A stretch of 64,000 nucleotides of DNA, from NCBI RefSeq assembly GCF_002395745.1, contig NZ_DGUN01000049.1, forward strand, positions 76,947 through 140,946. The letters are read 5' to 3'. Below are positions 35,004-43,319 of the stretch, piece after piece. This DNA is from Fibrobacter sp. UBA4309 (GTDB taxonomy: Bacteria; Fibrobacterota; Fibrobacteria; Fibrobacterales; Fibrobacteraceae). Made by a program: the position numbers and the translations under genes. The notes below the pieces were generated by a model that ran no database searches, was not told the DNA's origin, and worked only from the letters and a program-made list of their open reading frames with translations. How positions within the stretch are numbered: the first letter of the stretch is position 1; each line of letters starts with the position of its first letter.

Positions 35004-35539
35004 AGTTGCCTCTTTTTTATTTTTACCGCTTTCCAGATGCAAAACCCGTGCCAAGGGCCTCGCTCGGCAAAAAACGCCCCAAACACCGTAAAAACGGCAA
35101 TTTCCGCCAACAACAGCAAAAAACGTCGCATTTTTCAGCGGCATTTTTTCAAAATAAGACGTGCGGGTGTTTAATTCCGCATAAGTAAAGGTATATTCAG
35201 AAAGTAGGTCTTAAAGGGGCTCTTTATGAGCAGAGGTAAAACGCAGACACGGGCACGAGCGTGCTTCGCCGCCACATTGTAAACTTTTCTCAACAATCCG
35301 CAGTAAAAGGCCTCCTGCGCAGCCCATTTTCCCTCAAAAAAACGGCATTTTCTGTGTTTTTTAGGCAAGTAGCGCCGTTGTAAGTGTTGTAAACCTTTAC
35401 AATGGAAATTGTCCGTACTACTCTCGCAGTACATATTTAGAATCTATCTTATAGACAAATCCAAACATCCCATACACCAACAACGGCATCTCCTCGCGGG
35501 GTGCCGTTGTTTTTTTTGTTTTTGTGAATGGATTGGAGG
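35004..35539. other. Long intergenic region with probable plus-strand transcript
   Basis: A 536-bp gap without a convincing gene. The clpB side is its promoter and leader. On the plus strand GTATATTC (35190-35197) could be a promoter; AAAGGGG then precedes ATG 35226, which opens an 18-residue basic frame ending at 35282 (MSRGKTQTRARACF...). An inverted motif GTTGT-N7-TACAAT lies at 35386-35403 and CATATTT near 35431. A strong terminator closes the region at 35481. Together they indicate a plus-strand RNA of about 75-300 nt. I looked for tmRNA, RNase P and SRP RNA signatures and found none. Confidence 0.5.
35481..35517 (+). terminator. Strong orphan terminator
   Basis: 8-bp stem CAACGGCA/TGCCGTTG with an inner CC/GG pair and eight T. 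No plus-strand protein gene ends here; the next gene (tldD) is on the other strand, and the T-run does not fit the minus strand. Confidence 0.9.
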
Positions 35540-36928
35540 CTACCGCCCACCGACCAATATCTGGTCTACCTTGATGCTCGGCTGGCCAACCGTCACGGGA
35601 ATATGGCCCGAACTGGCACCGCAGACACCTGCAGCCTGTTCAAAGTCGGTGCCAACCATGCTAATACGCGGCATAATTTCGTGGCCCTTTCCGATCAACG
35701 TAGCTCCGCGGACAGGTTCGCAAATCTTGCCGTTGCGGATAACATAACCTTCATCGACCGCGAAGTTGAATTCGCCCGTCGCCGGGTTCACCGAACCGCC
35801 CGCCATGCGTGCCGCATAGAGGCCGTTATCGACGCTCGCGATCATGGAATCGAGCGAATCTTTGCCCGGAGCAATAAAGGTATTGCGCATACGGCTCACG
35901 GGGGCGTACTTGTAGCTTTCACGGCGGGCACTTCCCGTACGGGCAATCCCCACTTCGGCAGCACCCACGCGGTCGCTCATATACGTCTTCAAGATGCCAT
36001 TTTCAATCAAGACGGTGCGCTGCGTGGGCATTCCCTCGTCATCGTACTTGAGGCTCCCCCACACGCCGTCCATCGTGCCGTCGTCAATCGCCGTAAGGCA
36101 GGGCTGGCCAATCGCCTCGCCAATCTTGCCGCAGAACGGGCTTGCCCCGCGCCGTACGGATTCCGTTTCGAGCGGATGCCCGCAGGCTTCATGGAATATC
36201 ACGCCACCAAAGCCGTTGCCCATCACCACGGGCATCTGGCCGCCCTGAATGTATCCTGCATCGAGCATGCGCAACACGCGTTCGGCGCATTCCGTCGCAA
36301 GATTTTCGGGCGAATAGTTCGAAAGCAATTCATAACCGCCCAAGGCACCGGGAGCCTCATGTGTCGTCAGACGCTCGGAGCCATCCGTCGCGGTAACGTT
36401 CACGTTGACGCGGAGGCGACCGCGCGTCATTTCCAGATGGAGTCCCTCGCTGTTCATGAGCGTAATCGCAGAACAGGAGTCCGTAACGCTCGCGCCCACC
36501 TGAGCAATCTTCGGGGAAAGCGCGCGGGCGGCCTTGTCGGCACGGAACAGAAAATCCTGCTTTATAGCCTGTCCCAAGACGCGCGGGTCCTTGTAGGCAG
36601 CCGCATTGAAATCGCAAATACGCTTCTCGGGAGCGAATTCGAACGGAGCGGCGTTCTTCGACGCCCCCGCTATACGCCCGAAGGCGAGCGTCCGCACCAG
36701 CTTAACTAGTGCTTCTTCGCTATCGTCGCTCGTGAAACCGTAAAGGACCTCGGTACCGTAAAGCAGGCGGACACCGATGCCGTATTCCGTCCCCGCAGTC
36801 GCCATTTCAATCTGCCTGTCTTTCAGTCCCAAGCAGGAGCTGCGGGTTTCTTCTTCAAAGATTTCTACAAAGTCCGCACCGGCACTGCGGCCCGCCTCGA
36901 AGATCTTTACGGCAACATCCTGATTCAC
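35540..36928 (-). CDS. tldD: TldD metallopeptidase subunit
   Basis: A 462-residue protein of the TldD/PmbA family. The zinc site HEACGH (HExxxH) lies about two thirds of the way along. 'SLKYDDEGMPTQRTVLIENGILKTYMSDR' and the C-terminal 'ISMVGTDFEQAAGVCGASSGHIPVTVGQPSIKVDQILVGG' are typical of TldD. TldD pairs with TldE to cleave small peptides inside a chamber, and helps mature some peptides. The partner gene is not here. The start is GTG 36928, immediately after the hisF stop (TAGGTG), indicating coupled translation. Confidence 0.9.
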   Translation of the reverse strand: MNQDVAVKIFEAGRSAGADFVEIFEEETRSSCLGLKDRQIEMATAGTEYGIGVRLLYGTEVLYGFTSDDSEEALVKLVRTLAFGRIAGASKNAAPFEFAPEKRICDFNAAAYKDPRVLGQAIKQDFLFRADKAARALSPKIAQVGASVTDSCSAITLMNSEGLHLEMTRGRLRVNVNVTATDGSERLTTHEAPGALGGYELLSNYSPENLATECAERVLRMLDAGYIQGGQMPVVMGNGFGGVIFHEACGHPLETESVRRGASPFCGKIGEAIGQPCLTAIDDGTMDGVWGSLKYDDEGMPTQRTVLIENGILKTYMSDRVGAAEVGIARTGSARRESYKYAPVSRMRNTFIAPGKDSLDSMIASVDNGLYAARMAGGSVNPATGEFNFAVDEGYVIRNGKICEPVRGATLIGKGHEIMPRISMVGTDFEQAAGVCGASSGHIPVTVGQPSIKVDQILVGGR

Positions 36929-37720
36929 CTAGACCTCGCCGTTCATCTTCTTGCGCACGGGGATTCCTGCCGCAAGCATTTCACCCTTGATACCGGGTAC
37001 CGTATAGTCCCCGAAATGCACCATCGAGGCGACCAGCGCCGCATCGGCAGATGTCTTGCGGAACAGGTCGGCAATATGGGCAGGCGTGCCTGCACCTCCG
37101 CTTGCGATTACGGGCACCTGCACCGCCTTCGCAATCATGTCGGTAATTGTAAGTTCGTAACCGTTCTTTACGCCATCCGTATCGATAGAGTTGAGGCAAA
37201 TTTCACCGACTCCCAGGTCTTCGGCCTTCTTGGCCCATTCCACGGCATCGATACCCATAGCCTGTCTGCCGCCACGAATAAAGACCTCGTAGCCACTGGG
37301 AATCTTTTCGGAAACGCCGACAAACTTCGCATCCATGCCGAGCACCACGCACTGCCGTCCAAAAGCCTTCGCACCGTCGGCGATGATTTCGGGATGCAAC
37401 ACGGCGAGGCTGTTCACGCTCACCTTCTCGGCACCGGCCAACAGGGCCTCGTGCATATCGTCAAGATTGCGAATTCCACCACCTACCGCAAACGGAATAA
37501 ACACCCGCTTCGCTATCTGGCGGATCATTTCCATGTCGCAGGGGCGGTTTTCGGCACTGGCAGTAATGTCATAAAAAACCAATTCGTCGACACCGTCGGC
37601 ACTGTACTGAGCCCCCATTTCCACAGGGTCGCCAATATCGATATTGCCCTTGAACTTGACGCCCTTCGTGACCTTGCGGTCACGGACGTCAAGACAGACT
37701 ATCAAACGTTTAGTCAACAT
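36929..37720 (-). CDS. hisF: Imidazole glycerol phosphate synthase cyclase subunit
   Basis: A 263-residue (beta/alpha)8 barrel. It turns PRFAR and ammonia from HisH into imidazole glycerol phosphate and AICAR. Catalytic aspartates are in 'RLIVCLDVRD' and 'CVVLGMDAKF'; the phosphate-binding loops are AVGGGIR and IASGGAGT. The usual 'LINSIDRDGT' is 'CLNSIDTDGVKNGYE'. Start ATG 37720 has no clear Shine-Dalgarno. trxA lies 64 bp upstream and tldD follows without a gap. hisC-hisN is about 5 kb away on the other strand; hisH is not in the window. Confidence 0.92.
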   Translation of the reverse strand: MLTKRLIVCLDVRDRKVTKGVKFKGNIDIGDPVEMGAQYSADGVDELVFYDITASAENRPCDMEMIRQIAKRVFIPFAVGGGIRNLDDMHEALLAGAEKVSVNSLAVLHPEIIADGAKAFGRQCVVLGMDAKFVGVSEKIPSGYEVFIRGGRQAMGIDAVEWAKKAEDLGVGEICLNSIDTDGVKNGYELTITDMIAKAVQVPVIASGGAGTPAHIADLFRKTSADAALVASMVHFGDYTVPGIKGEMLAAGIPVRKKMNGEV

Positions 37721-37784
37721 ACAAAAACAGGTCTGGATTCTTCACTACGCAACTACGCTGCGCCGTTCAAGATGACGCTACAGG

Positions 37785-38108
37785 TTACAGGTTGCGGTCG
37801 ATAACGGCCTTGACCGTCGCCTTGGGTACGGCACCCACCACGTTACCGACTTCAACACCGTTCTTGAAAAGCTTCATGTTCGGGATGTTCGTAATACCAA
37901 AACGGGCACAAATATCCTTTGCACCATCGGCATCCACGTCCATCTTGGCAATGATGGCTTTACCTTCGTATTCATCGGCAAGTTCGTCGATAATCGGGCC
38001 CATCATCATGCACGGACGGCACCAAGTTGCCCAGAAGTCAACGAAAACCAACTGACCGGAGCCAATCGCCTTATCAAAATTTTCTGCAGTCAAGTGAATT
38101 GCTGGCAT
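37785..38108 (-). CDS. trxA: Thioredoxin with WCRPC active site
   Basis: A 107-residue cytoplasmic thioredoxin. It has the usual length and fold order, 'LVFVDFWATWCRPCMMMGPIIDELADEY', 'IAKMDVDADGAKDICARFGITNIPNMKLFKNG'. The active site is WCRPC rather than WCGPC, and the residue after the cis-Pro is Asn rather than Thr. Both changes affect redox potential in studied thioredoxins. Start ATG 38108 has AGGAG 8 nt upstream; the longer frame to 38132 is less likely. hisF and tldD follow on the same strand. Confidence 0.88.
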   Translation of the reverse strand: MPAIHLTAENFDKAIGSGQLVFVDFWATWCRPCMMMGPIIDELADEYEGKAIIAKMDVDADGAKDICARFGITNIPNMKLFKNGVEVGNVVGAVPKATVKAVIDRNL

Positions 38109-38142
38109 AGAAATCTCCTCTTCAGAGTCCAATATAGCAATT

Positions 38143-38844
38143 TTAGAAGGCGTAGCCCATCGAGAAACTACCCGTCACGCCCGATCCGACAGACGTAACC
38201 TCCTCTGCGTCCTCACGATTTTCGCCTTTCAGGGAAATCGTGGTATAGGCAAAACCTATATCGCTGGACATCGTAAAATGGCCACTGACAATCTTGTAGC
38301 CGACAACCGCGCCGCCACCGAAAAGATTTGCAGAGACCTTCACATCGTCGTCGGGATCAGCGCTATACGTGTAATCCAGGCTGACATGCTCAAAAATGAA
38401 CTGCGGTTCAACATACAGGCCCTGGTGATGTGCGCTGAAATAGTAGCGAACGCCTTCCGTTACACCCATGTCGAACAGGGAAACCTCTTCCTTTCCACCG
38501 TTACCGTAATTCCTGTCGGTACTCCAGAACATCAATGTCGGGCGGGTAACGATTGCGAAAATGGGGCCGATGCAGCCTTCAATCGTCAGGTTGATGGTCG
38601 GGATGTCCAAGAGGGCCCACCAGAAGAACATGCTGATAGGATGGAACGACACGAAGAAAATCGGGTCGGAGCTCGGCACTTCGTTGATATTCACGACAGG
38701 CGTTTCCGGAGCGGGAGCGCCCGATGTGTACTCGGAGACATCCTCGTACTGGGTTTCTTCGGACGGCGCCGGAGCGTAGGTTTCATCCTGGGCAAGGCTG
38801 AAGGCAGCCATCGCCAATGCAAATACGATGCTTTTTTTCAACAT
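38143..38844 (-). CDS. Outer-membrane beta-barrel protein, unknown
   Basis: A 233-residue exported protein: signal peptide (to ~18), an acidic Pro/Glu-rich stretch (~20-55), then amphipathic strands such as 'GVRYYFSAHHQGLYVEPQFIFEHVSLDYTYS' and a final aromatic strand ending GYAF. The C-terminal Phe and strand pattern suggest a small barrel, similar in style to 40532-41296. Start ATG 38844 has AAGGA 7 nt before it. No homology recognised. Confidence 0.68.
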   Translation of the reverse strand: MLKKSIVFALAMAAFSLAQDETYAPAPSEETQYEDVSEYTSGAPAPETPVVNINEVPSSDPIFFVSFHPISMFFWWALLDIPTINLTIEGCIGPIFAIVTRPTLMFWSTDRNYGNGGKEEVSLFDMGVTEGVRYYFSAHHQGLYVEPQFIFEHVSLDYTYSADPDDDVKVSANLFGGGAVVGYKIVSGHFTMSSDIGFAYTTISLKGENREDAEEVTSVGSGVTGSFSMGYAF

Positions 38845-38875
38845 ACGGTTTCCTTGGTGTGTGGTGCGCTCAAAT

Positions 38876-40522
38876 CTAGTAAATCAGGCGCATGTCATCA
38901 ACAACCAAGAGAGCTCCCTTGACCCCTTCGTAGAAGTTGCCCGCAGCGCTGCTGGCCATAACGACGCGGATATGCGTCACCGCATCCGAGCCGTCCCCTT
39001 CTACCAGGGAATTGTCGATAGCGGTTTTCTGGCTGGACCGAAGCGAAGTGGCGAAAACAGAGGAATTCTCGATAGGCGAGCCTTCCAGCGGAGCCCCGTA
39101 AGCGAATTTCAGGCGGACCGTACGCATGCCATTGGCATCCTTGTCCGAAACATAGACGACATCAGGATTGTCGCGGCCCGTGTTGTCGCCGGTCGTCGAG
39201 CGATACCAGGTGGAGGCTACAAGCGTATTCACGTCCGCCGCCTTGCGCGAGACGTTATTATCGCCAGTGCGGTTCTCGAGCAAAATGTACAAGTCGCAGC
39301 TGTCGCCCTTGCCTTCGTACGAAAATCTGAACTCCACATATTCAGGACGGGCACCGAACCGCTTCCCGAAGCCAATAAGTTCGTTACCATCGGGCCATGT
39401 ATTCGAACTCGCCATCGAAAGAGTACCGACTCCGTTGGGATTGAAAACGGCCGTATAGGCGCTGCCACTTGCCACCTTGCCCAGCAACTCGTTCGTTTCC
39501 ATTCTTATCCCGACGACGCCTCCCGACGAGTACTTTTTCGTCGTCGTAAGGATCGTGTTCGCATTGTCCCAAATCGAATCGGGCATCATGTCGTCACCCT
39601 TCCAACTGTCGAAGTCGGACCCAGGGAGCTGATAGCCGGCCTTGACCGTATAGACGCGTTCGGAGCCACCGGACTTCACCGTCACCTTCCTGTTGCCGCT
39701 AAAGTCATAGCGTTCCCCGACTTCGATATCGCATTCCGCCCCATCAGAAAGTTCCATGTCCGTCACCTCCAGGTCCGTAAGGTCCACACGGAAACCGAGC
39801 GAATCCACATGGAAATGGTAAGTATACCCATCTCCATCCTCGACACTGTCCAGAACAGCGGCAACCCCCGCTATTTCAATTGATTTCAATACAGGGAGCT
39901 CGCCACCGGACGAACTGCTTTTTTCGCCGCCCTCGCCGGAACTGGACTTTTCGGAAGAAGCGGATTCCGTCTTTCCGGACGAACTGGATGTCGCCTTGTC
40001 GGAACTCGATTTGGGCGACTCGCTGGAGCCCGACGTTTTTGAAGAACTGGAACTCTTCGAAGAAGGCTTTACTGCCGGCGAAGAGAATTCCACCATCCAG
40101 ATGCTGGGTTCGCCGCTTTCAGAAACGACGACCACGTACACGACACCGTCTTCGGGAATACGGATTCTGTCCCCTTCTTCCAGTTCCTTTTTGGAATACG
40201 CCACCTTGTGCGCCAGGGAATCTATAGAGGCGGAATCCGTCGGGAATTCGTCGACATCGTCCTCGACCAGGTACAGCGAAGCCAGGTGACTCATATTCAC
40301 AGAGTCTATGGTCACAAACTCCCATGACGACTTGTCACCGGAAGGTTCCTTCAACGAGACCTTGATACGGTGTTCGTCCGAATAGACGCTCACGGAACTG
40401 CTCTGCTCCGAAAACACGATATCGTTCAAGCTGTTGTAATCCGATTCCCCGAAGGTATCGTAATCAGCCGTACAGGCGGCAAGGGCAATGGTCAAGGCGA
40501 AACAAAGCTTCAGATATTTCAT
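38876..40522 (-). CDS. PCMD-domain lipoprotein with Ser-rich linker
   Basis: A 548-residue lipoprotein (lipobox IALAAC, Cys ~17). Residues ~20-150 are an Ig-like domain ('DKSSWEFVTIDSVNMSHLASL'). A Ser/Lys-rich linker follows (~151-208). A second beta domain carries 'LTDLEVTDMELSDGAECDI'. The C-terminal ~250 residues begin 'LPGSDFDSWKGDDMMPDSIWDNAN' and end LLVVDDMRLIY, the pattern of PCMD (putative carbohydrate metabolism domain, PF13201), common in surface proteins of Bacteroidota. A glycan-binding role is likely but unproven. Confidence 0.78.
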   Translation of the reverse strand: MKYLKLCFALTIALAACTADYDTFGESDYNSLNDIVFSEQSSSVSVYSDEHRIKVSLKEPSGDKSSWEFVTIDSVNMSHLASLYLVEDDVDEFPTDSASIDSLAHKVAYSKKELEEGDRIRIPEDGVVYVVVVSESGEPSIWMVEFSSPAVKPSSKSSSSSKTSGSSESPKSSSDKATSSSSGKTESASSEKSSSGEGGEKSSSSGGELPVLKSIEIAGVAAVLDSVEDGDGYTYHFHVDSLGFRVDLTDLEVTDMELSDGAECDIEVGERYDFSGNRKVTVKSGGSERVYTVKAGYQLPGSDFDSWKGDDMMPDSIWDNANTILTTTKKYSSGGVVGIRMETNELLGKVASGSAYTAVFNPNGVGTLSMASSNTWPDGNELIGFGKRFGARPEYVEFRFSYEGKGDSCDLYILLENRTGDNNVSRKAADVNTLVASTWYRSTTGDNTGRDNPDVVYVSDKDANGMRTVRLKFAYGAPLEGSPIENSSVFATSLRSSQKTAIDNSLVEGDGSDAVTHIRVVMASSAAGNFYEGVKGALLVVDDMRLIY

Positions 40523-40531
40523 ACCTGCCCC

Positions 40532-41296
40532 CTAGAAAAAGTAGACCAAGGAAAAGTCCAACGCCAAGAGATTTATCGTGAAGTTCACGATATTGTACAT
40601 AAATTCACTATGGGTTTCGCCATTCTCTTCCACTTCCATGATACTCGTACTTAAGCCGAGCAGGCCGACCGATGTTTCAAACGCAAAGCGGTTCAGCACC
40701 ATGATGCACAGACCGGGATTGAGGCCCACATCGATAGACCATTTCCGGTTCCGGGTCTTGTCCATATCTTCGCCATCGTCCGACTGCGAAATGCCGTAGG
40801 AATACTCTACCCCGATGGACGTCTCGTTAAAGAAATATATGGTCCGCGTATCGAACACCTTCAGATAGTTCTTGAGGAACGGGCGAACAAAAAAGCCGTT
40901 ACTCACGTACTTGCGGTGTTCCGAATGGTCCATCAAGTCTTCCAACAACGAAAACTCTATGTCGAACCAGGTCCGGGAATAACCGGTGTGCATACCCAGG
41001 GCCATGGCATCCCGTATAAAGTAACCACCAAAAATCTCCGCGGTAAAAGTGTAACCCTCTCCCTCGTATATATCGCCGATGAGGATATTGAGGGCATCCC
41101 CATCCGTAGTCCCCTGAATCAGCGAAAGCGTAGCTCCGCCAAATATCCTCCTCTTCGCAATAGCCTCGTCCGGAGAAACAGGATAAAGGGTTTCCAAAAG
41201 TCCGCCACTCTTTTTTGACGATTCGTTCTGCACAGGCTTTTCCTGAGCCATGGCCGACAAACAGAGGACCAGCAAAGAAAGTAAAATCTTACGCAT
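40532..41296 (-). CDS. Outer-membrane barrel protein beside the PCMD gene
   Basis: A 254-residue exported protein with a signal peptide (to ~17, AMA-Q), a short charged segment, then barrel-like strands ('IFGGATLSLIQGT', 'YTFTAEIFGGYFI', 'FETSVGLLGLSTSIMEV') and the end 'LLALDFSLVYFF'. The gene lies 9 bp upstream of the PCMD lipoprotein gene on the same strand, so the two are likely one operon, like many barrel/lipoprotein pairs of the outer membrane. Start ATG 41296 has GAAGG about 2-3 nt upstream, which is close. Confidence 0.68.
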   Translation of the reverse strand: MRKILLSLLVLCLSAMAQEKPVQNESSKKSGGLLETLYPVSPDEAIAKRRIFGGATLSLIQGTTDGDALNILIGDIYEGEGYTFTAEIFGGYFIRDAMALGMHTGYSRTWFDIEFSLLEDLMDHSEHRKYVSNGFFVRPFLKNYLKVFDTRTIYFFNETSIGVEYSYGISQSDDGEDMDKTRNRKWSIDVGLNPGLCIMVLNRFAFETSVGLLGLSTSIMEVEENGETHSEFMYNIVNFTINLLALDFSLVYFF

Positions 41297-41399
41297 ACCT
41301 TCAATTTACATCGTCAGGCCCGTTTTCGCAACAACAAAAAAGCTCCCTATGCGGAAAAACACAGAAAGCAGGCGTTTTTACGGAAAAAAACTCTTTTTT

Positions 41400-43301
41400 T
41401 TAGGGCGTTGCAGGAGACGAGACCGGTTCCATAAAAGAGGAACTTGATTCAACAGAAGTGCTCGATTCCACGGAAGAGCCCTTTCCCACGACAGTATCCG
41501 GGGTCACGTCCTTCAAGGCAACGCAGCGGACGCCATATCCCGACGACTTGGCGTAAGTCTGACTTTCGATGGACTGATACCTGTAATAATACTCGTAAGC
41601 GCCTTTGGCATTTTGCTCTGTCGACGTCCAGAAACGGCTGATTGCATCGTAACTCCAGAATCCCATCCACTCACCCGTCGGATTCGGGAAAAATGCCGAG
41701 ACCCCTTCTATGGTGTTTTTCAGGTTGCTCCAGTCACGCCCCCTCGGCAAGCCCCATCCTTCCGGGCAGGCTCCCTGGACAATCAAATCGTTCGGATTGC
41801 AGATATGATCCGCACAGACGGCATCGTTCATTGCCGCAGCATAGCTGTACAGGGCGCCCTGCAAGCTGTCGCAACCATTCTTGCAGAACGCTTCAACGGC
41901 CAACGGGTATTCCTCATTGCCGACAAAACCGAGGTTGTCGAGCATCCATACATGGTCCCCTATCTGAACCACGCGATACGCCTTGCCGTCACGCTTGTCG
42001 GTAACGGCATTGTTGTCGCCGTTCTCGATAATCTTTGTCACGGGCAAATCCTTTATGCCCTCCACCGAATACATTTCCTCTGACGAAGAACTCGGCATCA
42101 TGGATGACGACGATTCGACAGAAGACGAAGACCGCATTGACGACGAAGAATACGACGAGGACGATATTTCGGAAGACGAACTCGCCGTCACGGAAGAACT
42201 CGACGCCACAGAAGAACTCGACTTTACTGTAGCACTCTCAATCACGCTTTCCAGCAAAACACAGCGGACTCCATATCCCATCGACTTGCTGTACGGCTGG
42301 TTACTGATGACATAGTTGTAATAAAACTCGTATGCACCGTCGGCATTCGCCTCCGTAGACGTCCAGAAACGGCTGATGTCATCGTCTTTCCAGTCACGCC
42401 CCCATTCTCCAGTCGGGTTCGCGAAAAAGGCCGAGGTGTCCTTCAGGTGTTCTTTCAGGTAGTTCCATTCACGGGTTGTCGGCAGGGCCCAGCCCTCAGG
42501 ACAGGCGCCCTGGACAAGCGAGTCCCTCGAGTTGCACCGTTGGTTTGCACACTTGTCATTGTTCATCGCCGCGGCATACGTGTACAAGACACCCTGCAGT
42601 CCATCGCAGTCGTCCTTGCAGAACGTTTCTCCGGCCAGGGGATAATCCTTATTGCCCACAAAGGCTAGATTGTCGAGCATCCATACCTGGGCGCCCACCT
42701 GCACAACGCGGTACACGTTGCCATCGCGCGAATCCGTAAACTTAGAAGACGAAATTTTCACCGAAGACGAAGATTTCGCCGAAGAAGACGACATTCCAGA
42801 AGACGATTTTCCGGAAGAAGACGATTTCGCCCCGAATGCCGGATATCCCTTCATGTTCTGGTATTTGTTGAATTTCTCGCACTGTTCGTTCAAGTCTTCC
42901 AAGATGGCATCCATAACGTTCGAAGCGCCCTTGGCATCCGACACCAATGTATAAGTCAATCCCGTCTTGTCGCACGAGAACGATCCCGGCTCGTAGTCGT
43001 AATCCCTTTCGGCGGCATTATCACAAATGGAATCTACATCCAGCTTATAATTCTTATAAAAAGTTTCGGTCAACGTCGCATAAACTTTTTCCCCGTCGTA
43101 ATCCACCTTGATTTTCGCCTTGATTTCATCCGGAGCAAGCATGTTCAGCTCCGCAGTCGACGAAGTATGCTTGACGCGGCAATACGCCTCGGTTTCGGCA
43201 TCGAAGCCCGACGAGGAATCGTCTCCGCAAGAACAAAGAAGCGCGACAAACAACGGAGTGTACAGCACGCCCCTTACAAGACTAATTCTGCAACCAATCA
43301 T
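41400..43301 (-). CDS. Lipoprotein with two tandem FISUMP domains
   Basis: A 633-residue lipoprotein (lipobox LLCSC, Cys near 25). An alpha/beta N-terminal region (~30-150) with cysteines precedes Ser-rich linker 1 (~155-190). FISUMP domain 1 (~190-350) has 'RDGNVYRVVQVGAQVWMLDNL', CPEGWALPTTREW, 'FWTSTEANADGAYEFYY' and GYGVRCVLL. Ser-rich linker 2 (~360-405) and domain 2 (~435-600) repeat the same motifs ('RDGKAYRVVQIGDHVWMLDNL', CPEGWGLPRGRDW, GYGVRCVAL). A Ser-rich tail ends the protein. The domains are close enough to suggest internal duplication. Confidence 0.87.
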   Translation of the reverse strand: MIGCRISLVRGVLYTPLFVALLCSCGDDSSSGFDAETEAYCRVKHTSSTAELNMLAPDEIKAKIKVDYDGEKVYATLTETFYKNYKLDVDSICDNAAERDYDYEPGSFSCDKTGLTYTLVSDAKGASNVMDAILEDLNEQCEKFNKYQNMKGYPAFGAKSSSSGKSSSGMSSSSAKSSSSVKISSSKFTDSRDGNVYRVVQVGAQVWMLDNLAFVGNKDYPLAGETFCKDDCDGLQGVLYTYAAAMNNDKCANQRCNSRDSLVQGACPEGWALPTTREWNYLKEHLKDTSAFFANPTGEWGRDWKDDDISRFWTSTEANADGAYEFYYNYVISNQPYSKSMGYGVRCVLLESVIESATVKSSSSVASSSSVTASSSSEISSSSYSSSSMRSSSSVESSSSMMPSSSSEEMYSVEGIKDLPVTKIIENGDNNAVTDKRDGKAYRVVQIGDHVWMLDNLGFVGNEEYPLAVEAFCKNGCDSLQGALYSYAAAMNDAVCADHICNPNDLIVQGACPEGWGLPRGRDWSNLKNTIEGVSAFFPNPTGEWMGFWSYDAISRFWTSTEQNAKGAYEYYYRYQSIESQTYAKSSGYGVRCVALKDVTPDTVVGKGSSVESSTSVESSSSFMEPVSSPATP

Positions 43302-43319
43302 ATCATAACCTCAATATTT

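Noticed and set aside
35004..35160. CIRCE heat-shock operator before clpB
   Set aside because: I searched for TTAGCACTC-N9-GAGTGCTAA and found no match, even a loose one.
35171..35434. Minus-strand 87-codon frame in the long intergenic gap
   Set aside because: No ribosome binding site, odd composition, and the strand is opposite to the terminator that marks transcription.
35150..35520. tmRNA, RNase P RNA or SRP RNA
   Set aside because: No tRNA-like ends or ALAA-type tag frame, no RNase P core motifs, no SRP loop sequence on either strand.
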